A DNA stretch of 64,000 nucleotides. Source: Bettongia penicillata ogilbyi. Taxonomy: Eukaryota > Chordata > Mammalia > Diprotodontia > Potoroidae. How positions within the stretch are numbered: position 1 is the stretch's first letter; the number at the start of each line of letters is the position of its first letter. Shown in pieces: positions 1 to 10,277 of this stretch. The translations under genes were made by a program, and so were the position numbers. The stretch spans positions 124,001 to 188,000 of the forward strand of contig JAJHZJ010000312.1 in assembly GCA_023548195.1 (NCBI GenBank), written 5' to 3'. Below the pieces are notes generated by a model. It had not been told where the DNA came from, ran no database searches, and was given only the letters and a program-made list of their open reading frames with translations.

Positions 1-430
1 GAGCATAGAGGAATTTGAGTTGGCCGTTGTTGTAGAGTGTGAATGATAGAAGAGCTTATAGACCACTAAGGATTTGGTTTAAATTGAGACCTAAAGTATC
101 TGGAACTCTGGTGTATTGGTTCAGAGGGGCAGAATGAGAAGGAGTTTGGAGTTGAGATGGAGGCAAATACATGGATGAAGACAAGTTGGAGTGAAAGATC
201 TGTGGCTAGCTAGATATAGGAAAGTCTGGCCAAACAGGAAAATCCAAATAGGATTCCCAAAGTCCTCTTAGGCATGGTCTCTTTCACTCCCAACTTGCTT
301 TCACCTATGTATCTTCTTTCTACCCCCAAACTCCTTTCCACCTCCAGTTCTAGAAACTATAATCAAATGAACCACCACTACTTTTGGAAAAGGTTATATC
401 AACTGATGACCCTATTTTTTTGTTTCACAT
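1..430. other. Unassigned non-coding DNA
   Basis: No recognisable repeat, RNA or exon. The first 270 bases are purine-rich and could be a decayed L2 in minus orientation, but I see no diagnostic motif. The short open frame at 274-519 has no protein-like character. Confidence 0.4.
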
Positions 431-560
431 TCTTTTCACCTTTCAGTCCCTACTCTTCCCTACCTAACTGTCCCCTACCCCCACTCTGTGTATATGTTTT
501 CTCTGCCATTGAAATGTAAGTTTTTTGAGGGTAGAGACTATCTTGCTTTTTTATTTATTT
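430..560 (+). mobile_element. L2-like LINE 3' end (weak)
   Basis: A pyrimidine-rich run is followed by a degenerate match to the L2 3' signature (aatgtaagttttttgaggg, then a gagacta core). This corresponds to the usual 'tgtaagctccttgagggcaggga' block of L2. Only the block is recognisable; boundaries are uncertain. Confidence 0.4.
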
Positions 561-599
561 TACTTTTCTCAACCAAAGGTTTCCCAGCCCTCATTTTAT

Positions 600-1160
600 C
601 TGAATTAGGATATTCTTTTGCATTCACCTCTTCCTAGACTGAGAACATAAACAGTGTAACCCTTCCCCCAATAATCAGCATCTTCTTTTGAGACAGGAGG
701 AAAATATTCACACCCTTACCTCTTTGCCTTTCCAGTTTGTCATTCCAAATAGTGATAGATGTCAGCCCCATGCAAATTATCCTGAAGCTTTGAGAAGTCT
801 AAAAATAGCAGTAGAATGCCTGGAATGGGGAGGGACAGAGTTGGCAGATACTGCAATTTTACTGCAAAAACAAATGGGAACATATGTCTCTATTACACTA
901 GATTTCTTTGTTCTTCTATGTATTGATAATATGTATTTTCGACTCCCTGACTGTAGTTTCACTGTCCAGCTTGTAACCCAGTCCCAGCACCTAAAAAAAA
1001 AAAGTTGCAAATACTGTGTTTAATCAAAAAACAGCATACTTGCCATATTAAACATTAATTCTTGAGTTAACCAAATTTTTCTTCCGATCAACTATCTTCT
1101 GATTCTATAAGAGAAGATAATCAAATATGCTTGATGAAATTCTGCAGGAATTATTAAGCT
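600..1160 (+). other. Apparently unique DNA with a possible exon-like frame
   Basis: No repeat recognised. A polypyrimidine tract ends in ttgcctttccag at 724-735, a good 3' splice acceptor shape. It is followed by a plus-strand frame open from 736 to 1020 (phase 0, about 95 codons). The first half looks moderately protein-like (for example EALRSLKIAVECLEWGG), the end does not. I see no strong GT donor and I do not recognise the peptide. It could be a decayed exon or chance. Confidence 0.15.
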
Positions 1161-1174
1161 AATGTCCATAATAG

Positions 1175-1785
1175 CTGAGATTCCCAAACTTATTTGGCCT
1201 ATCACCCTCTTTAAAACAAAATTACTCAGTGCCCCCCTGGAAATCTACTTTCTTTAACCCCTTAATTTTTTTAATTACATCATTTCAAAAAATAGAAAAT
1301 ATTTTTAAATGCATCTTAAACTTCATAAGTCATTGAAAATTTTTGGTTTTTTCTGCATTGAAATTTTGATGATGCAATATTACATCATGTAACTGTATAG
1401 TGTCTTACGGTAAACAAGTTATTATACAGACACATTCCTGCTAATGCATGCTGAATTTCTCAACAATGAGCAACATGCTTGCCTGCCAACACTTGCTTGT
1501 TAAGACCTGTCTGGAGACTTGAACATTGATCAGTTATAATTTGCATTTTGTGTGTTTATTTGGAAAAAAAAAAATGTAACCACTATGACTTTAACTCAAT
1601 TACACATTAGATGCAACATGTATGAAAGTTTTTTTTAAATTTTCTTCTCTTTATTCCTTATGCTTCCACTGCCCTCTTACTTTTTATTCAATGCCCCCTA
1701 GTTGTACCCAAATCTACTACTGCCTTTTGGAGCATTCAATCACCCTCCAGGGGACAATATTGCCCACTTTGGAAACCTACTAAAC
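1175..1785 (+). mobile_element. Non-autonomous hAT-type DNA transposon
   Basis: The left end carries a decayed hAT terminal motif (ctgagattcccaaact). The right end reads ccactttggaaacctact, whose complement aligns to the same CAGTGGTTCCCAA-type terminus. Inside are 'agtgcccccctgg' near the left and a mirrored 'ccaggggacaatattgccc' near the right, as in hAT-Charlie-like elements. About 610 bp with no transposase frame. I could not confirm an 8-bp target duplication. Confidence 0.55.
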
Positions 1786-2174
1786 ACTAGACTCTATTTT
1801 TCTGTTTTGAACTGAGGTGACCCCGTGGTGCCATGTTAGTGTTTCTAATCTTTTGACTTCCTGTCAGTGTTTTCTTAGCTAAGTCAATGGCTGTAGGTTG
1901 CACACTTAATGATTTCTAGAATGAGTTTAGTCCTGAGGTGTTTCTATATCTGGTTGGACTCCCCATTGAAGATCTACCAATTCCTTCTTGGTATCTTGCC
2001 CCCAGCTATACACTCTTTACCTTGTAGGGATAAACCTATTATGTAAATGTGGGAAAATGTCATGCATATGCTAATATATTCATTACTGGAGTGGGAGTAA
2101 TTTGCTGATGTTCATCTTGATTTCTATAAGAGGACAATTAGATTGAACTGTTAGTTCTTGGAGGGAGAGATTGC
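1786..2174. other. Unassigned non-coding DNA
   Basis: AT-rich sequence without a repeat signature or plausible exon. An octamer-like stretch (catgcatatgctaat) occurs near 2064 but has no supporting context. Confidence 0.4.
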
Positions 2175-2560
2175 ATGCAGTCTAAACCAGGTTGAGGGCA
2201 ACTAATTGACCTCAAACTCATCAGTGAGTTAAGAAGATGTCTACCCCAAAATGTAAAGATCTCCCCCAAGGATTGGGTGGATGAGAACAATTTGTTTCAA
2301 TGACCATGAAGGTGGCTGAAGCAGATACTGTAGAAAGCTGATAGCTTGGCTAGATATGTAAGCAACTAAGGTCAATCATTGCAACCCAGACCATTGCCAG
2401 TCATCTTGACTTTTGTTCTGCCACCGGACTTTGATGACTCTGAAAGAATAAGACTGGAGACTTAGTGTAATCCTGCCTCACTTAAATCCAATTCACAGGC
2501 AAGCCAAGGCATCACCTTGGGATGTCACTGGTCCTCTTCCAAAAGGAAAGAACAATGACC
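2175..2560 (+). mobile_element. RTE-type (BovB-related) LINE 3' region or long RTE-tailed SINE
   Basis: Matches in order the copies at 36017-36555 (plus) and 40908-41462 (minus). Shared blocks are 'taaaccaggttgaggg', 'aactcatcagtga', 'aagatgtctaccccaa', 'gaaggtggctgaagcag' and the terminal 'tcactggtcctcttcc' with a purine-rich end. The terminal block is the one used by marsupial RTE elements and MAR1-like SINEs. No coding frame. It lacks the 5' third of the 36-kb copy. Confidence 0.6.
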
Positions 2561-2999
2561 ACAGTGAAGCCCTCCCTTCCCTACTTATTCCAAAAAGAAA
2601 GAAGGCAACACTTTAATGTGAGATTTCTCCTTGACAAGTAAGTGAAAAATGTGCTTAGGGTATAAACTCACATGTTCTGAATTTGTCTTCTCATCAGTGC
2701 CCTTCATCGGCCATATTCTGCTGATTCCCCTCAATGATTCACTCTTACTTGATGATTTTGGAGGAAAAAAGTAGCTTCAGTCACTTTGTAGAGCAGTGAT
2801 TTCTGGTAAGTCTGAAAAGTGCACCGCTTATTGTGTCTTCTAATGAGAATAGCTTGCTCTACATTCATCTCCATAACAAGAAAAAAAATTTGATATTATA
2901 TAGGTGAATGGATTATCGAAACCCTGGGGTCCACCAAAGATTTGTGGGGAGTGCAGTGAGATTCCCAACAAAACAAAAAGAGGCCTTTTGTAAAACATT
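2561..2999. other. Unassigned non-coding DNA
   Basis: No repeat, RNA or exon recognised. A donor-like ctggtaagt at about 2804 has no matching open frame. Confidence 0.4.
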
Positions 3000-3350
3000 A
3001 AGTATAATAACTTACTTAACTTAATAACTTAATAACTATGAACTTGGCAGTTCATAGAACACTTTCCTCACAACTCTTTGAGGTAGATCGTACAACTTCT
3101 ATAGATTATAGACAGAGTTGGCAGTGACCTTTAAGGTCATCTAGTCCAACCTTCTTATTTGACAGCTAAGGAATCCAAAGCCCAGAGAAATGATTTGTCT
3201 TGCCCAAGGTCACACAAGGTGATACCTATTTTACAACTAAGTATAGAGAAATAAAAGAACTCACCCAAGGTCACACAATCAACAAGAAGCAGATTCAAGT
3301 CTCAAATTCAGATCTTCTGATTGCAGGTCCTTTGCTCCTTCTACCACTGT
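3000..3350 (-). mobile_element. MIR SINE, split by a nested MIR3
   Basis: The reverse MIR signature starts with 'actttcctcacaactctttgaggtag' at about 3060. It resumes after the insert as 'acaactaagtatagagaaa' and 'caaggtcacacaatc' through about 3350. The gap between the halves is filled by a second SINE (3093-3228), which explains two copies of 'caaggtcacaca' within 90 bp. Confidence 0.6.
3093..3228 (-). mobile_element. MIR3/Ther-2 type SINE nested in MIR
   Basis: Contains 'ttaaggtcatctagtccaacc' (the L3-derived tail in reverse) followed by 'cagctaaggaatccaaagcc' and 'gcccaaggtcacacaagg'. That tail-to-core order is typical of MIR3 in minus orientation. Edges are approximate. Confidence 0.5.
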
Positions 3351-3381
3351 ATATTGATTCCCTAGTTCTATAACACATATA

Positions 3382-3545
3382 AAATTCAATTTAAATCAGT
3401 AAGCACACATTAAGCACTTACTATATCTAAGGCAATGTGTGATGGGTACTGCAGGAAAGAGAAATGTAAAAAAAAAATGTGTGGTGGGTACTGCAGGAAA
3501 GAGAAATGTAAAAAAAAATCCCATCTCTGACTTCAAAGAGTTTTT
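3382..3545 (-). mobile_element. L2 3' end (minus) with internal duplication
   Basis: Reverse of the L2 terminus: 'cattaagcacttactatat' corresponds to the complement of the L2 '...atagtaggcgcttaataaatg' end. It runs on to 'ccatctctgacttcaaagag', matching the 'ccctcaaggag' block. Contains a 42-bp tandem duplication (see separate entry). Confidence 0.6.
3436..3518 (+). repeat. 42-bp tandem duplication
   Basis: Two adjacent copies of a unit beginning tgtgtgatgggtactgcagg and ending in an A run (3436-3477 and 3478-3518). They differ by one substitution (a/g) and A-run length, so the duplication is much younger than the surrounding L2. Confidence 0.85.
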
Positions 3546-3645
3546 AGAATCATATAATATTATATTTGAAAGGAAACTTGAAAGTCCTCTTGTCCATCCT
3601 CCAATTCAAATAATTAGATATCAAAACAATAGTTTTGATTTTTAT
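3546..3645 (-). mobile_element. L3/MIR3 3' tail (minus)
   Basis: Reads 'gaatcatataatattatatttgaaagg' followed by a 'cctcttgtccatcct' block. This is a decayed version of the reverse L3/MIR3 tail (gaatcatagaat...ctagtccaacc). Confidence 0.4.
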
Positions 3646-3894
3646 ATGGGATTAACCAAAAAGATGATATCTAGATTAATTTTCAATGCATATCAATAAG
3701 GGTAACTTTCTGCAGTCATTTACATTCAGATTATAATGATATTCAAGTCTATGTAAGCAAACCAAGAGTTGATGAAATTCAATCTCTTCTCTCACTTAAT
3801 TTGCATAAGATAATTATAAAATGAAGGAAGTGAAAGAATCATTCAGTATAAAAGTACCCTTTTACAGCTACTTGAAATTAGATACAGATGAGAT
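3646..3894. other. Unassigned AT-rich DNA
   Basis: No recognisable family. It may be internal L2 sequence linking the flanking minus-strand L2 pieces. Confidence 0.35.
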
Positions 3895-4860
3895 TTGCTT
3901 GAGATGTCTGATATTATTGAATATAAAATGAAGAAAGCACTTGAATGGAGTTTTGAAGAAAGCCAAGGATTGGAAGATTTGAAAATAAGGAGGGAAAGCA
4001 TTACAGACCTGGGGGACAGTCAGTGCAAAGATTCAGAAATAGGAGGTGACTCTATCAAGTGTGAACAACACAAGAAGGACAATAGGACTTTATGGAGTAC
4101 AGAAAGGGGAGGAATTTATAATCAGATTGGAAAGCTAGATTGGGATCAGGTTGGGAAGGACTTTATCCAACAAAGGATTTTATACAGTATTTGATCCTAG
4201 AGGTAACAGGGAGCTATTGGAGTTTAGTTGAGGAAGAGAGTACCATGGATGAACCTACATTTTAGGAAAATACTGGCAGCTACATGGGTAACAGAAAGAC
4301 TTAAGGCAGGACAAAACTTAGGGGTACTAGTGATGAGGAGCAAGGAGAACAAGAGGTGATAAGGGCTTGAATGACAGAAGAGACTGGGAGATGATGTGAA
4401 TATAGCAACAGTAAGATTTACTAGCTGATTGATAAATGGGACAAGGAAGCATGAAAAGTCAAAGTGGCAAGCCTGGGTGACTGGAAGGATGTTGGTGCTC
4501 TTAAAAGAAATAAGGAAGTTCAAAAGCAGAATGAGGTTGGTGAGGAAGATAATTATTTGTTTTAGGCATGTTGAATTTGAGATGCCTATGGTTCATCCAG
4601 TTTAAAATATCCAAAATGTGTTTGGATATGTGGGAGTAGATCAGGATATACTACAGTAGGATATAGAGACTCGGGAGTCATCTCAATAGAAAGGAGAATT
4701 AAATCTATGGGAGTTGATGAGGGATCCCACTGTCAGTCTAGAGAAAGAATAGAAAAGCAATGAGGACAGAGACCTAGTATGAATACCTGTATCTGTGTAG
4801 TGCCCATGTTTTGTGGAGGAAAGAGGTTCAAGCATTCTATCAAAGAGGAGAATTCACCAG
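3895..4860 (-). mobile_element. L2 LINE, internal region (minus)
   Basis: Purine-rich reverse L2. Diagnostic blocks: 'tttgatcctagaggtaacaggga', 'gagactgggagatgatgtg', 'gtgactggaaggatgttggtgc', 'catgttgaatttgagatgcc', 'ctatgggagttgatgaggg'. These are the complements of L2 ORF2 and its 3' flank, in the right order. The open frames here (3895-4194 plus, 4224-4523 minus) are not functional. Confidence 0.7.
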
Positions 4861-4861
4861 T

Positions 4862-4958
4862 GATGGATAGATAGAGGACTGATAGACAGACAGACAGACA
4901 GATGGATGGATAGATAGATAGATAGATGGACGAACAGACGGACAGACATATAGATAGG

Positions 4959-5031
<73 letters not shown>

Positions 5032-5055
5032 GATAGATGATTGATAGATAGACAG

Positions 5056-5107
<52 letters not shown>

Positions 5108-5119
5108 CAGATAGATAGA
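4862..5119 (+). repeat. Compound GATA/GACA/GGAT microsatellite
   Basis: About 258 bp, mostly (GATA)n, with GACA blocks near 4885-4900 and 4930-4945, GGAT near the start, and a TGATAGATTGATAGATAGACAGA interruption near 5031-5055 separating two long pure GATA runs. Confidence 0.95.
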
Positions 5120-5255
5120 AAATGTTTACTAAGTACTAACTACTGTTCTTAGTAATGGAAATGAAAATACAAACCAAAAAAATGGTAGTCCTTACCCTCA
5201 AGGAGTTTACATTCTAATGGGGAAAGACAACAGGTGTAGAAACTAGAACTAGAAA
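5119..5255 (-). mobile_element. L2 3' end (minus)
   Basis: 'aatgtttactaagtactaac' followed by 'ccttaccctcaaggagttta' and 'cattctaatggggaaagaca' is the reverse L2 terminus. The GATA array directly abuts it, so the array may have grown from L2-adjacent sequence. Confidence 0.6.
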
Positions 5256-5895
5256 GTTGGGAGAGGAGTAGAAGGCTAGTTGTGAACATGGATGGCCTGA
5301 GTACTTAGCAAAATGAAAGTCCTGGACAGGAATCCACCAATCATACCATGCTGACTTGTTCTGAATCTGGATTTCTTGCAATGTGTTCTGTAGGGTTTTG
5401 AGGAGAAAGAAGCCAGAAGATGCAAGGCCTCAACCTCTGCCTGCTGACTTTTACTTCCCCTTCCCCTAGGTTCCAATGCACAATCAATGGTTGTTGAATT
5501 CTGAAGATCAAGGGTCACTTCTGCTGCGACACCAAGATCTGACATTACTGAAAGCATGGAATAGCTAAAAAGAACGACATTTCCTCTAACTTGCTCATTA
5601 AAAAAGGACTGGCTTAATGCTTGCATCTCCGTTTAGTTGGGAGACAATTTTCTGAGCCTGAAAAGCTGGAGCTCAAAGCAAAAATCAATTCTGCCTTTGT
5701 AGTCAGTGGCATGAGCCAGTCTGCTTTCTATCCAAACAAACTGTTTTCTGCTCGTTGCTCACTGTCTTTTCCTTTCTATTGTTTCATTCCTTCTACATAC
5801 AAATACATATGTGTGTTCATGCACATAGGCATCTATATGTAATGTATACACATATACATACAATAAAGATTGGTAGCCACCAGATTTTCTTCACA
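5256..5895. other. Unassigned non-coding DNA
   Basis: No family recognised. Contains an aataaag hexamer region near 5860 and a minus-strand frame (5276-5626, 116 codons) with no recognisable protein features. An ancient LTR or unique DNA is possible. Confidence 0.35.
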
Positions 5896-5899
5896 TACC

Positions 5900-6193
5900 T
5901 ATCTCTCATCTCCTTTTCTTTACTCATGTGACCATCACCCTACTTGAAGCTTTCATTAATTTTTGCCTGGACTATTGCAGCAGATCCAGAATTGGCAACC
6001 CTTTCATATTGCTCTCCATTCTCAAATCCTTCCTTCTTACATTTTCCAAAATGATTTTCCTAAAGTACAAATTTCCTAAAGATCTGGTCAATTCACTATT
6101 CAATAAACTCTCTTGGCTCCCTCTTACCTTTGGGATTCAATTTAAGTTCCTCTATCTGGCTTTTTAAATCCTTCATAACTGGTCCCTAACCTA

Positions 6194-6197
<4 letters not shown>
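5900..6197 (+). mobile_element. L2 LINE (plus), ORF2 C-terminal region
   Basis: Blocks 'tttgcctggactattgcagc', 'aaaatgattttcctaaagta' and 'tggctccctcttacctttg' with 'tccttcataactggtccct' follow the L2 plus-strand order (WITRL-type C-terminal region). Interrupted at the 3' side by a CT array. Confidence 0.65.
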
Positions 6198-6266
<69 letters not shown>

Positions 6267-6391
6267 TTCTCTTTCTCTGTGTGTATGTGTCTCTGTCTGT
6301 CTCTCTGTCTCTGTCTCCCTGTCTCTGTCTCTCTGTCTCTCTGTCTCTCAATCTCTCTCTTAATCTCTCTCTGTCTGTCTCTTTGTCTCTC
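6197..6391 (+). repeat. (CT)n / (CTGT)n microsatellite
   Basis: A pure CT run to about 6260, then mixed TCTTTCT, TGTGTG and CTGTCT units to 6391. The minus-strand frames over it encode only Arg/Glu repeats and are artefacts. Confidence 0.95.
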
Positions 6392-7810
6392 AAATCTGGG
6401 ATTTTCATACACTAATCGTTTGTGTATGATTTAATGTTGGTACAAGGAGAGGTTTGGGAGGAAGTCTTAGGCTAGGTTAGAGGGAAAACCAAACCTGCTT
6501 CAGCTGTAGGGGAGGGGAGGAGAGGAGGTGTACATAAAGTAGACTCATGATCACAATGGATTCATAGTGAGATAATACTCCTAATTCAATGTTTAAACAG
6601 AGACATATTAAAGACATAAATGTAAATTGATCCCTAGACCTTGTAGAGATAATCACTTGAGGAAAAGGTAAACCTAAACCCCTCAAGGAGTATCTGTTTT
6701 ATCTGTAGACTTTAGCTTCTTTGAAGGCTGGTGCTTCACTTGCATTAAAACTAAGATGTGAGAACCTCTGCCTATGTATTTATTACAAGAAGGCACCCCA
6801 TCCAACCTTATATGTGATTTCCTGCACCTGTGTTCAGCAGAATATGAGTGAAATAGAACAGGCAAATGATAGAAATAATAAAAGGTTAGGGTTTTGCAAG
6901 GGATAAATATGAAAAGGACAGTGAGACAAGGGATTAGAAAGGAAAGGACACTGTAGAGTTGAGCTCTTTTATTATGGGGCTGAGATTGAGAAGAAAACAC
7001 AATCAGATTAGAATATTTAGGTAGTGACTGTAGAGAGTACTGAGGGCATTCGAGGTCCCAGAGAGGATGAAGAAAAGGTTTAAAAGAATTAAGACACAGG
7101 GAGAGGTAGAATGATGGGCCTTTGTGATCTGATAAGGAGTCATCTTTTTTTTTCATTGCTGAAGTAGAACACTGGGTGTTTTGGCAAGACCAAGTTTGTG
7201 ACGATGTCTGTATGTGACTAAGATGGAATAGATAATTGGATCATAAAAGTTCAAGAGATAGTAATTGAAAGACTAGGGTGATATGTTTTATATGATTACG
7301 CATGTGTAACCTATATTGTATTGCTTACCATCTCAGGAGAGGAGGATAAAATTTGGAACTCAAAAGTGTTTTTTTTTTAATGGTAAAAGAATTGTGCTTA
7401 CATTTAATTGGGGAAAATAGGAAAAAAGGAAGAAAGCAAAGGAGAGACAGATTGAGAGAGAAAGGACAGAAGGATGGGAGGGAGGAAGGAAGGAAGGCAA
7501 GTAGGCAGGCAGACATACTAGGGTGTCTGAGGAGATGTAAATATGTATGTTCAGTCCCCTGGTATAAGGGCAGGCGTTAACAAGAAGAGAAAGACTACGA
7601 ACCAGGTACTGACTCCTTGAAAAATTAAGGGGAAATTACTTTGGAGCCAGTAAATACCTGCCATTAGGATCTTGACTGAGTGATAAATTAGAACAGATTG
7701 AACCTCAGAGGACAAGAAGCTGCTGAGTGATGGAGACAAAGACAGAGTCTGGAGGGGATCAGAGGAATCAAGGGGCCCAGTCAGTAAGGCTCTTCCCTCA
7801 CTCCCCTCCC
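6392..7810. other. Unassigned, largely purine-rich DNA
   Basis: No confident family. The plus strand is rich in gagga/gaaag words, as in reverse L2 5' regions (for example 'gagaggtagaatgatgggcc'), so a decayed minus-strand L2 5' part is possible. A minus-strand frame of 157 codons (6683-7156) reflects this bias. A small ggaa/ggca run lies at 7475-7515. Confidence 0.3.
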
Positions 7811-7814
7811 AATT

Positions 7815-8070
7815 TTGTTGCTATTTACTTGTTTACAATCATGTCCAACTTTTCCCAACCCCCTTTTGGAGTTTTCTTGGCAAAGATACCAGAGTGGTTC
7901 GCCATTTTCTTCTCCAGTTGATTTTACAGATGAGGAAACTTAGGCAAATAGGGATAAGTGACTTTTCCAAGATCACCTAGCTAACAAAAATGTCTGAGAC
8001 CAGATTTCAATTTAGGTCTTTCTGACTCCAGGCCCAGCACTCTATCCACTGTGCCACCTCGCTTTGCCTC
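7815..8070 (-). mobile_element. tRNA-headed SINE with BovB/RTE-type tail (minus)
   Basis: Reverse of the abundant marsupial SINE: a tail complement (tcatgtccaacttttccca), 'gttttcttggcaaagatacc', 'cttctccagttgattttaca', 'gactccaggcccagcactct' and a head complement 'atccactgtgccacct'. Essentially full length. Confidence 0.85.
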
Positions 8071-8104
8071 CTAATTATCTTGTATTTATTTTGTATGCAT
8101 TTCA

Positions 8105-8228
8105 CTTGAGAAATAGTATGGTATAGTGGACCCAAAGTGGGCCATGAAAACCAGCATTCAAGTCCCTCCTCAGATACTTACTGACCATAAGACCTTGGGC
8201 AAATCATTTGACCTCTGAATGACATAAG
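8105..8228 (+). mobile_element. MIR/Ther-type SINE head (plus)
   Basis: 'agtatggtatagtggaccc' (A box-like head), 'gcattcaagtccctcctcag' (B box-like) and 'accttgggcaaatcatttga' define the 5' half of a MIR-family SINE. Its probable 3' half resumes at about 8358. Confidence 0.6.
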
Positions 8229-8320
8229 CACTATAAAAAACCAGACAGAGGAATTTAAATTTAGTCCCAGAGATTACAAGGAGCCTGTGGAGTTTATAGA
8301 GTAGAAGACTGCCCTTATCT
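8229..8320 (-). mobile_element. L2 fragment (minus)
   Basis: 'ccagacagaggaatttaaat' and 'cagagattacaaggagcctg' with 'tggagtttatagagtag' match the reverse L2 block otherwise written 'acagaggattttatatttgatcctggaggtgatagggagcc'. Confidence 0.5.
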
Positions 8321-8357
8321 TTAGGATATAAAATTTATGTTAGGATATAAATTTTAT
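8321..8357 (+). repeat. 19-bp imperfect tandem duplication
   Basis: 'ttaggatataaaatttatg' followed directly by 'ttaggatataaattttat'. Confidence 0.75.
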
Positions 8358-8455
8358 CCTCTCTAAGACTTCAAGTAGCAGAGAATGCACGGCCCTGCAT
8401 TATAGATGGAGTTTCTTCATGGGGAATTCCCTATGCCAAGAAAATCACAGATTCA
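8358..8455 (+). mobile_element. Marsupial Ther-like SINE 3' half (plus)
   Basis: 'cctctctaagacttcaagta', 'gtttcttcatggggaattcc' and 'ctatgccaagaaaatcacag' match the tail also seen at 34100-34235 and 59940-60020 ('...ttccctataccaatgaaatcacag'). Probably the continuation of the head at 8105-8228. Confidence 0.5.
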
Positions 8456-8489
8456 ATTTTAATATTTTTGTTTATACTTATTTATGTGT

Positions 8490-8615
8490 ATGCTATTTCC
8501 CCCATCTTGAGATCCATTGTTATTTCATTTTTATTATTGTATCCACAGTGCTTACCACAATGTCTGACATACAGCAGGTATTTAACAAAGTTTGACAATT
8601 GATTAATTGACATAA
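8490..8615 (+). mobile_element. L2 3' end (plus)
   Basis: 'attgtatccacagtgcttac' and 'tctgacatacagcaggtatt' with taacaaagt equal the L2 terminal block (ccccagtgcctagcac...tagtaggtgcttaataaat). Confidence 0.6.
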
Positions 8616-9265
8616 AAAAATTTAAGCAACCATCTAAAAATACTTTTGAAAAAAATTTTGAATTATGATCTAGAAGGGAAATTCTATTTTTTTTCTTCTT
8701 TTCTACTTAGCCCTTAGGAAGCCCATGATGTTTATTTTCTGCATATATCTGAGCACTAGATTTTACCTTTTGCCTTGGGAAGAATTTGGCTTAGCCAAAT
8801 TTGCCTTCCTCTACTTGTAATGAGCAATGAGTATATTTACCATTATATTTACCATTACAAGTGCTTAAACTGTATTGACTATTCAACAGTTATAAACATC
8901 AACCCTTCTAGGAGCAAACCCTCAACTTGTTTTCTAAACATCCCAAGAAGCATGTCCATACTGGTGATCATGTCAAAGTTGTCTCTGTTCCCCTGCAGGA
9001 ACTGTGTGCCTCCCTGCAAGGTGGTGTTCTGACAAGTCTCTGTCACTTGAGCAAATATAACATGCTTGAATCTCTGAGTGCAGAGAACACAAGAAGCATT
9101 TCTGGTGTTCACCCAGAACCAGATTGGTGACTTAGGCTTCTTATGGTTCTAGGTAAGGGTGTTTGTAAGTAACATCTAAGTTCTAATTGGTGATTGATTA
9201 CCTAAGCTTACGATGAAAGAAAACTGCCAATTAAATCTAATTTCAATAACAAATGTTTCTTAGTG
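8616..9265. other. Unassigned non-coding DNA
   Basis: No recognisable repeat. Short overlapping frames on both strands (8775-9130) lack recognisable protein motifs. Confidence 0.4.
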
Positions 9266-9267
9266 CT

Positions 9268-9500
9268 TAGAGGTGGCTAGGTGACTTAGTGGATGGAGCC
9301 CTGGGCCTGTCGTCAGAAAGAAATGAGTACAAATCTGGCTTCAAACACTTAGAAGCTATATGACCCTAGGCAAGTCACTTAACCTCTCTTGCCTTAATCC
9401 ACTAGAGCATGAAATGGAAAATTACTCCATCATCTTTATTTGCCAAGAAAACCCCAAATGGGGCCACAAAGAGTCAGATATGACCAGACAAAAACAAAAA
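9268..9500 (+). mobile_element. tRNA-headed SINE with BovB/RTE tail (plus)
   Basis: Head 'gtggctaggtgacttagtgg', B box-like 'gagtacaaatctggc', 'ctaggcaagtcacttaacct', then tail 'ccaagaaaaccccaaatggg' and 'cacaaagagtcagatatgac'. The middle (checked against 42560-42805) is altered around 9395-9440. Confidence 0.85.
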
Positions 9501-9720
9501 TCAGTTGTTTACCAGATTTGCAAGACAGATATCATTAATAATTTTGTTTAGGATTTACCTGTCCATGGTCCACGGACAACCTACAAGCAAGAGTTATTAC
9601 AGAAAAAAAAATAATTTATGTCATTAATTTATGCAACAACTACTTAGTCATAAAATGGAGGCTTAAACAAAAGGTTGTTGTACTAAATTAGCATACTTAT
9701 TCCCATTCTTCTACTTCACC
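9501..9720. other. Unassigned non-coding DNA
   Basis: Includes an A-rich SINE tail remnant; nothing else recognised. Confidence 0.4.
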
Positions 9721-9724
9721 AATG

Positions 9725-9935
9725 GGGGCATGTAGATAGAGTGCCAAAGTCTGAGTCATAAAGATCATGAGTGGAACCCAGGCTCCAGCCCTTCCCAGTT
9801 GTTTGACTCAAGGAAAGTCTTAATTCTTTACCTCCCTTGGAGGGTGGCTGTAAAAATTAAATGAAACAAGTATGTAAAATACTTTAAAAACCTTAAGTGT
9901 CACATAAATGTCAAATACTATCATTAATCTATATT
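9725..9935 (+). mobile_element. MIR/Ther-1 type SINE (plus)
   Basis: 'gtagatagagtgccaaagtc', 'gagtggaacccaggctcc' and the 3' block 'ggctgtaaaaattaaatgaa' followed by 'aaaataccttaaaaacc'-like and 'tgtcaaatactatcattaat' follow MIR order in plus orientation. Confidence 0.55.
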
Positions 9936-10191
9936 TTTAAACTATTAACCTCTCCCTTCTTTATTACTATAATGAGCTACCCACGCCACTCCATGCCCAA
10001 CAAAGCTTCCTTTCCTAACATCAGCAGGACCCAGGAGAGGAAAACCCACACAGAAAATAACACAGATTGATGTCTTTATTGAGTAATGCAGTTTTTTTTT
10101 TTAGATCCAGGAGGTTTAGATACACTCTTTAATTTCCCTAATTTCTCTTTTTCTTTCTGTTCCCTGTGGTCATAAGAGGGAAGGAGAAAAG
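9936..10191. other. Unassigned non-coding DNA
   Basis: Nothing recognised. Confidence 0.4.
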
Positions 10192-10194
10192 GGA

Positions 10195-10277
<83 letters not shown>

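Noticed and set aside
4862..5119. Regularly repeated array that might suggest CRISPR
   Set aside because: Tetranucleotide microsatellite with no spacers, no cas genes and a mammalian context.
6142..6412. Arg/Glu-rich frames over a CT array
   Set aside because: Simple-repeat translation; the same applies to 29751-29996 and 46438-46762.
6683..7156. 157-codon minus-strand frame
   Set aside because: Leu/Ser/Phe-rich peptide from a pyrimidine-biased strand, with no domain, start context or neighbours; probably decayed L2-like sequence.
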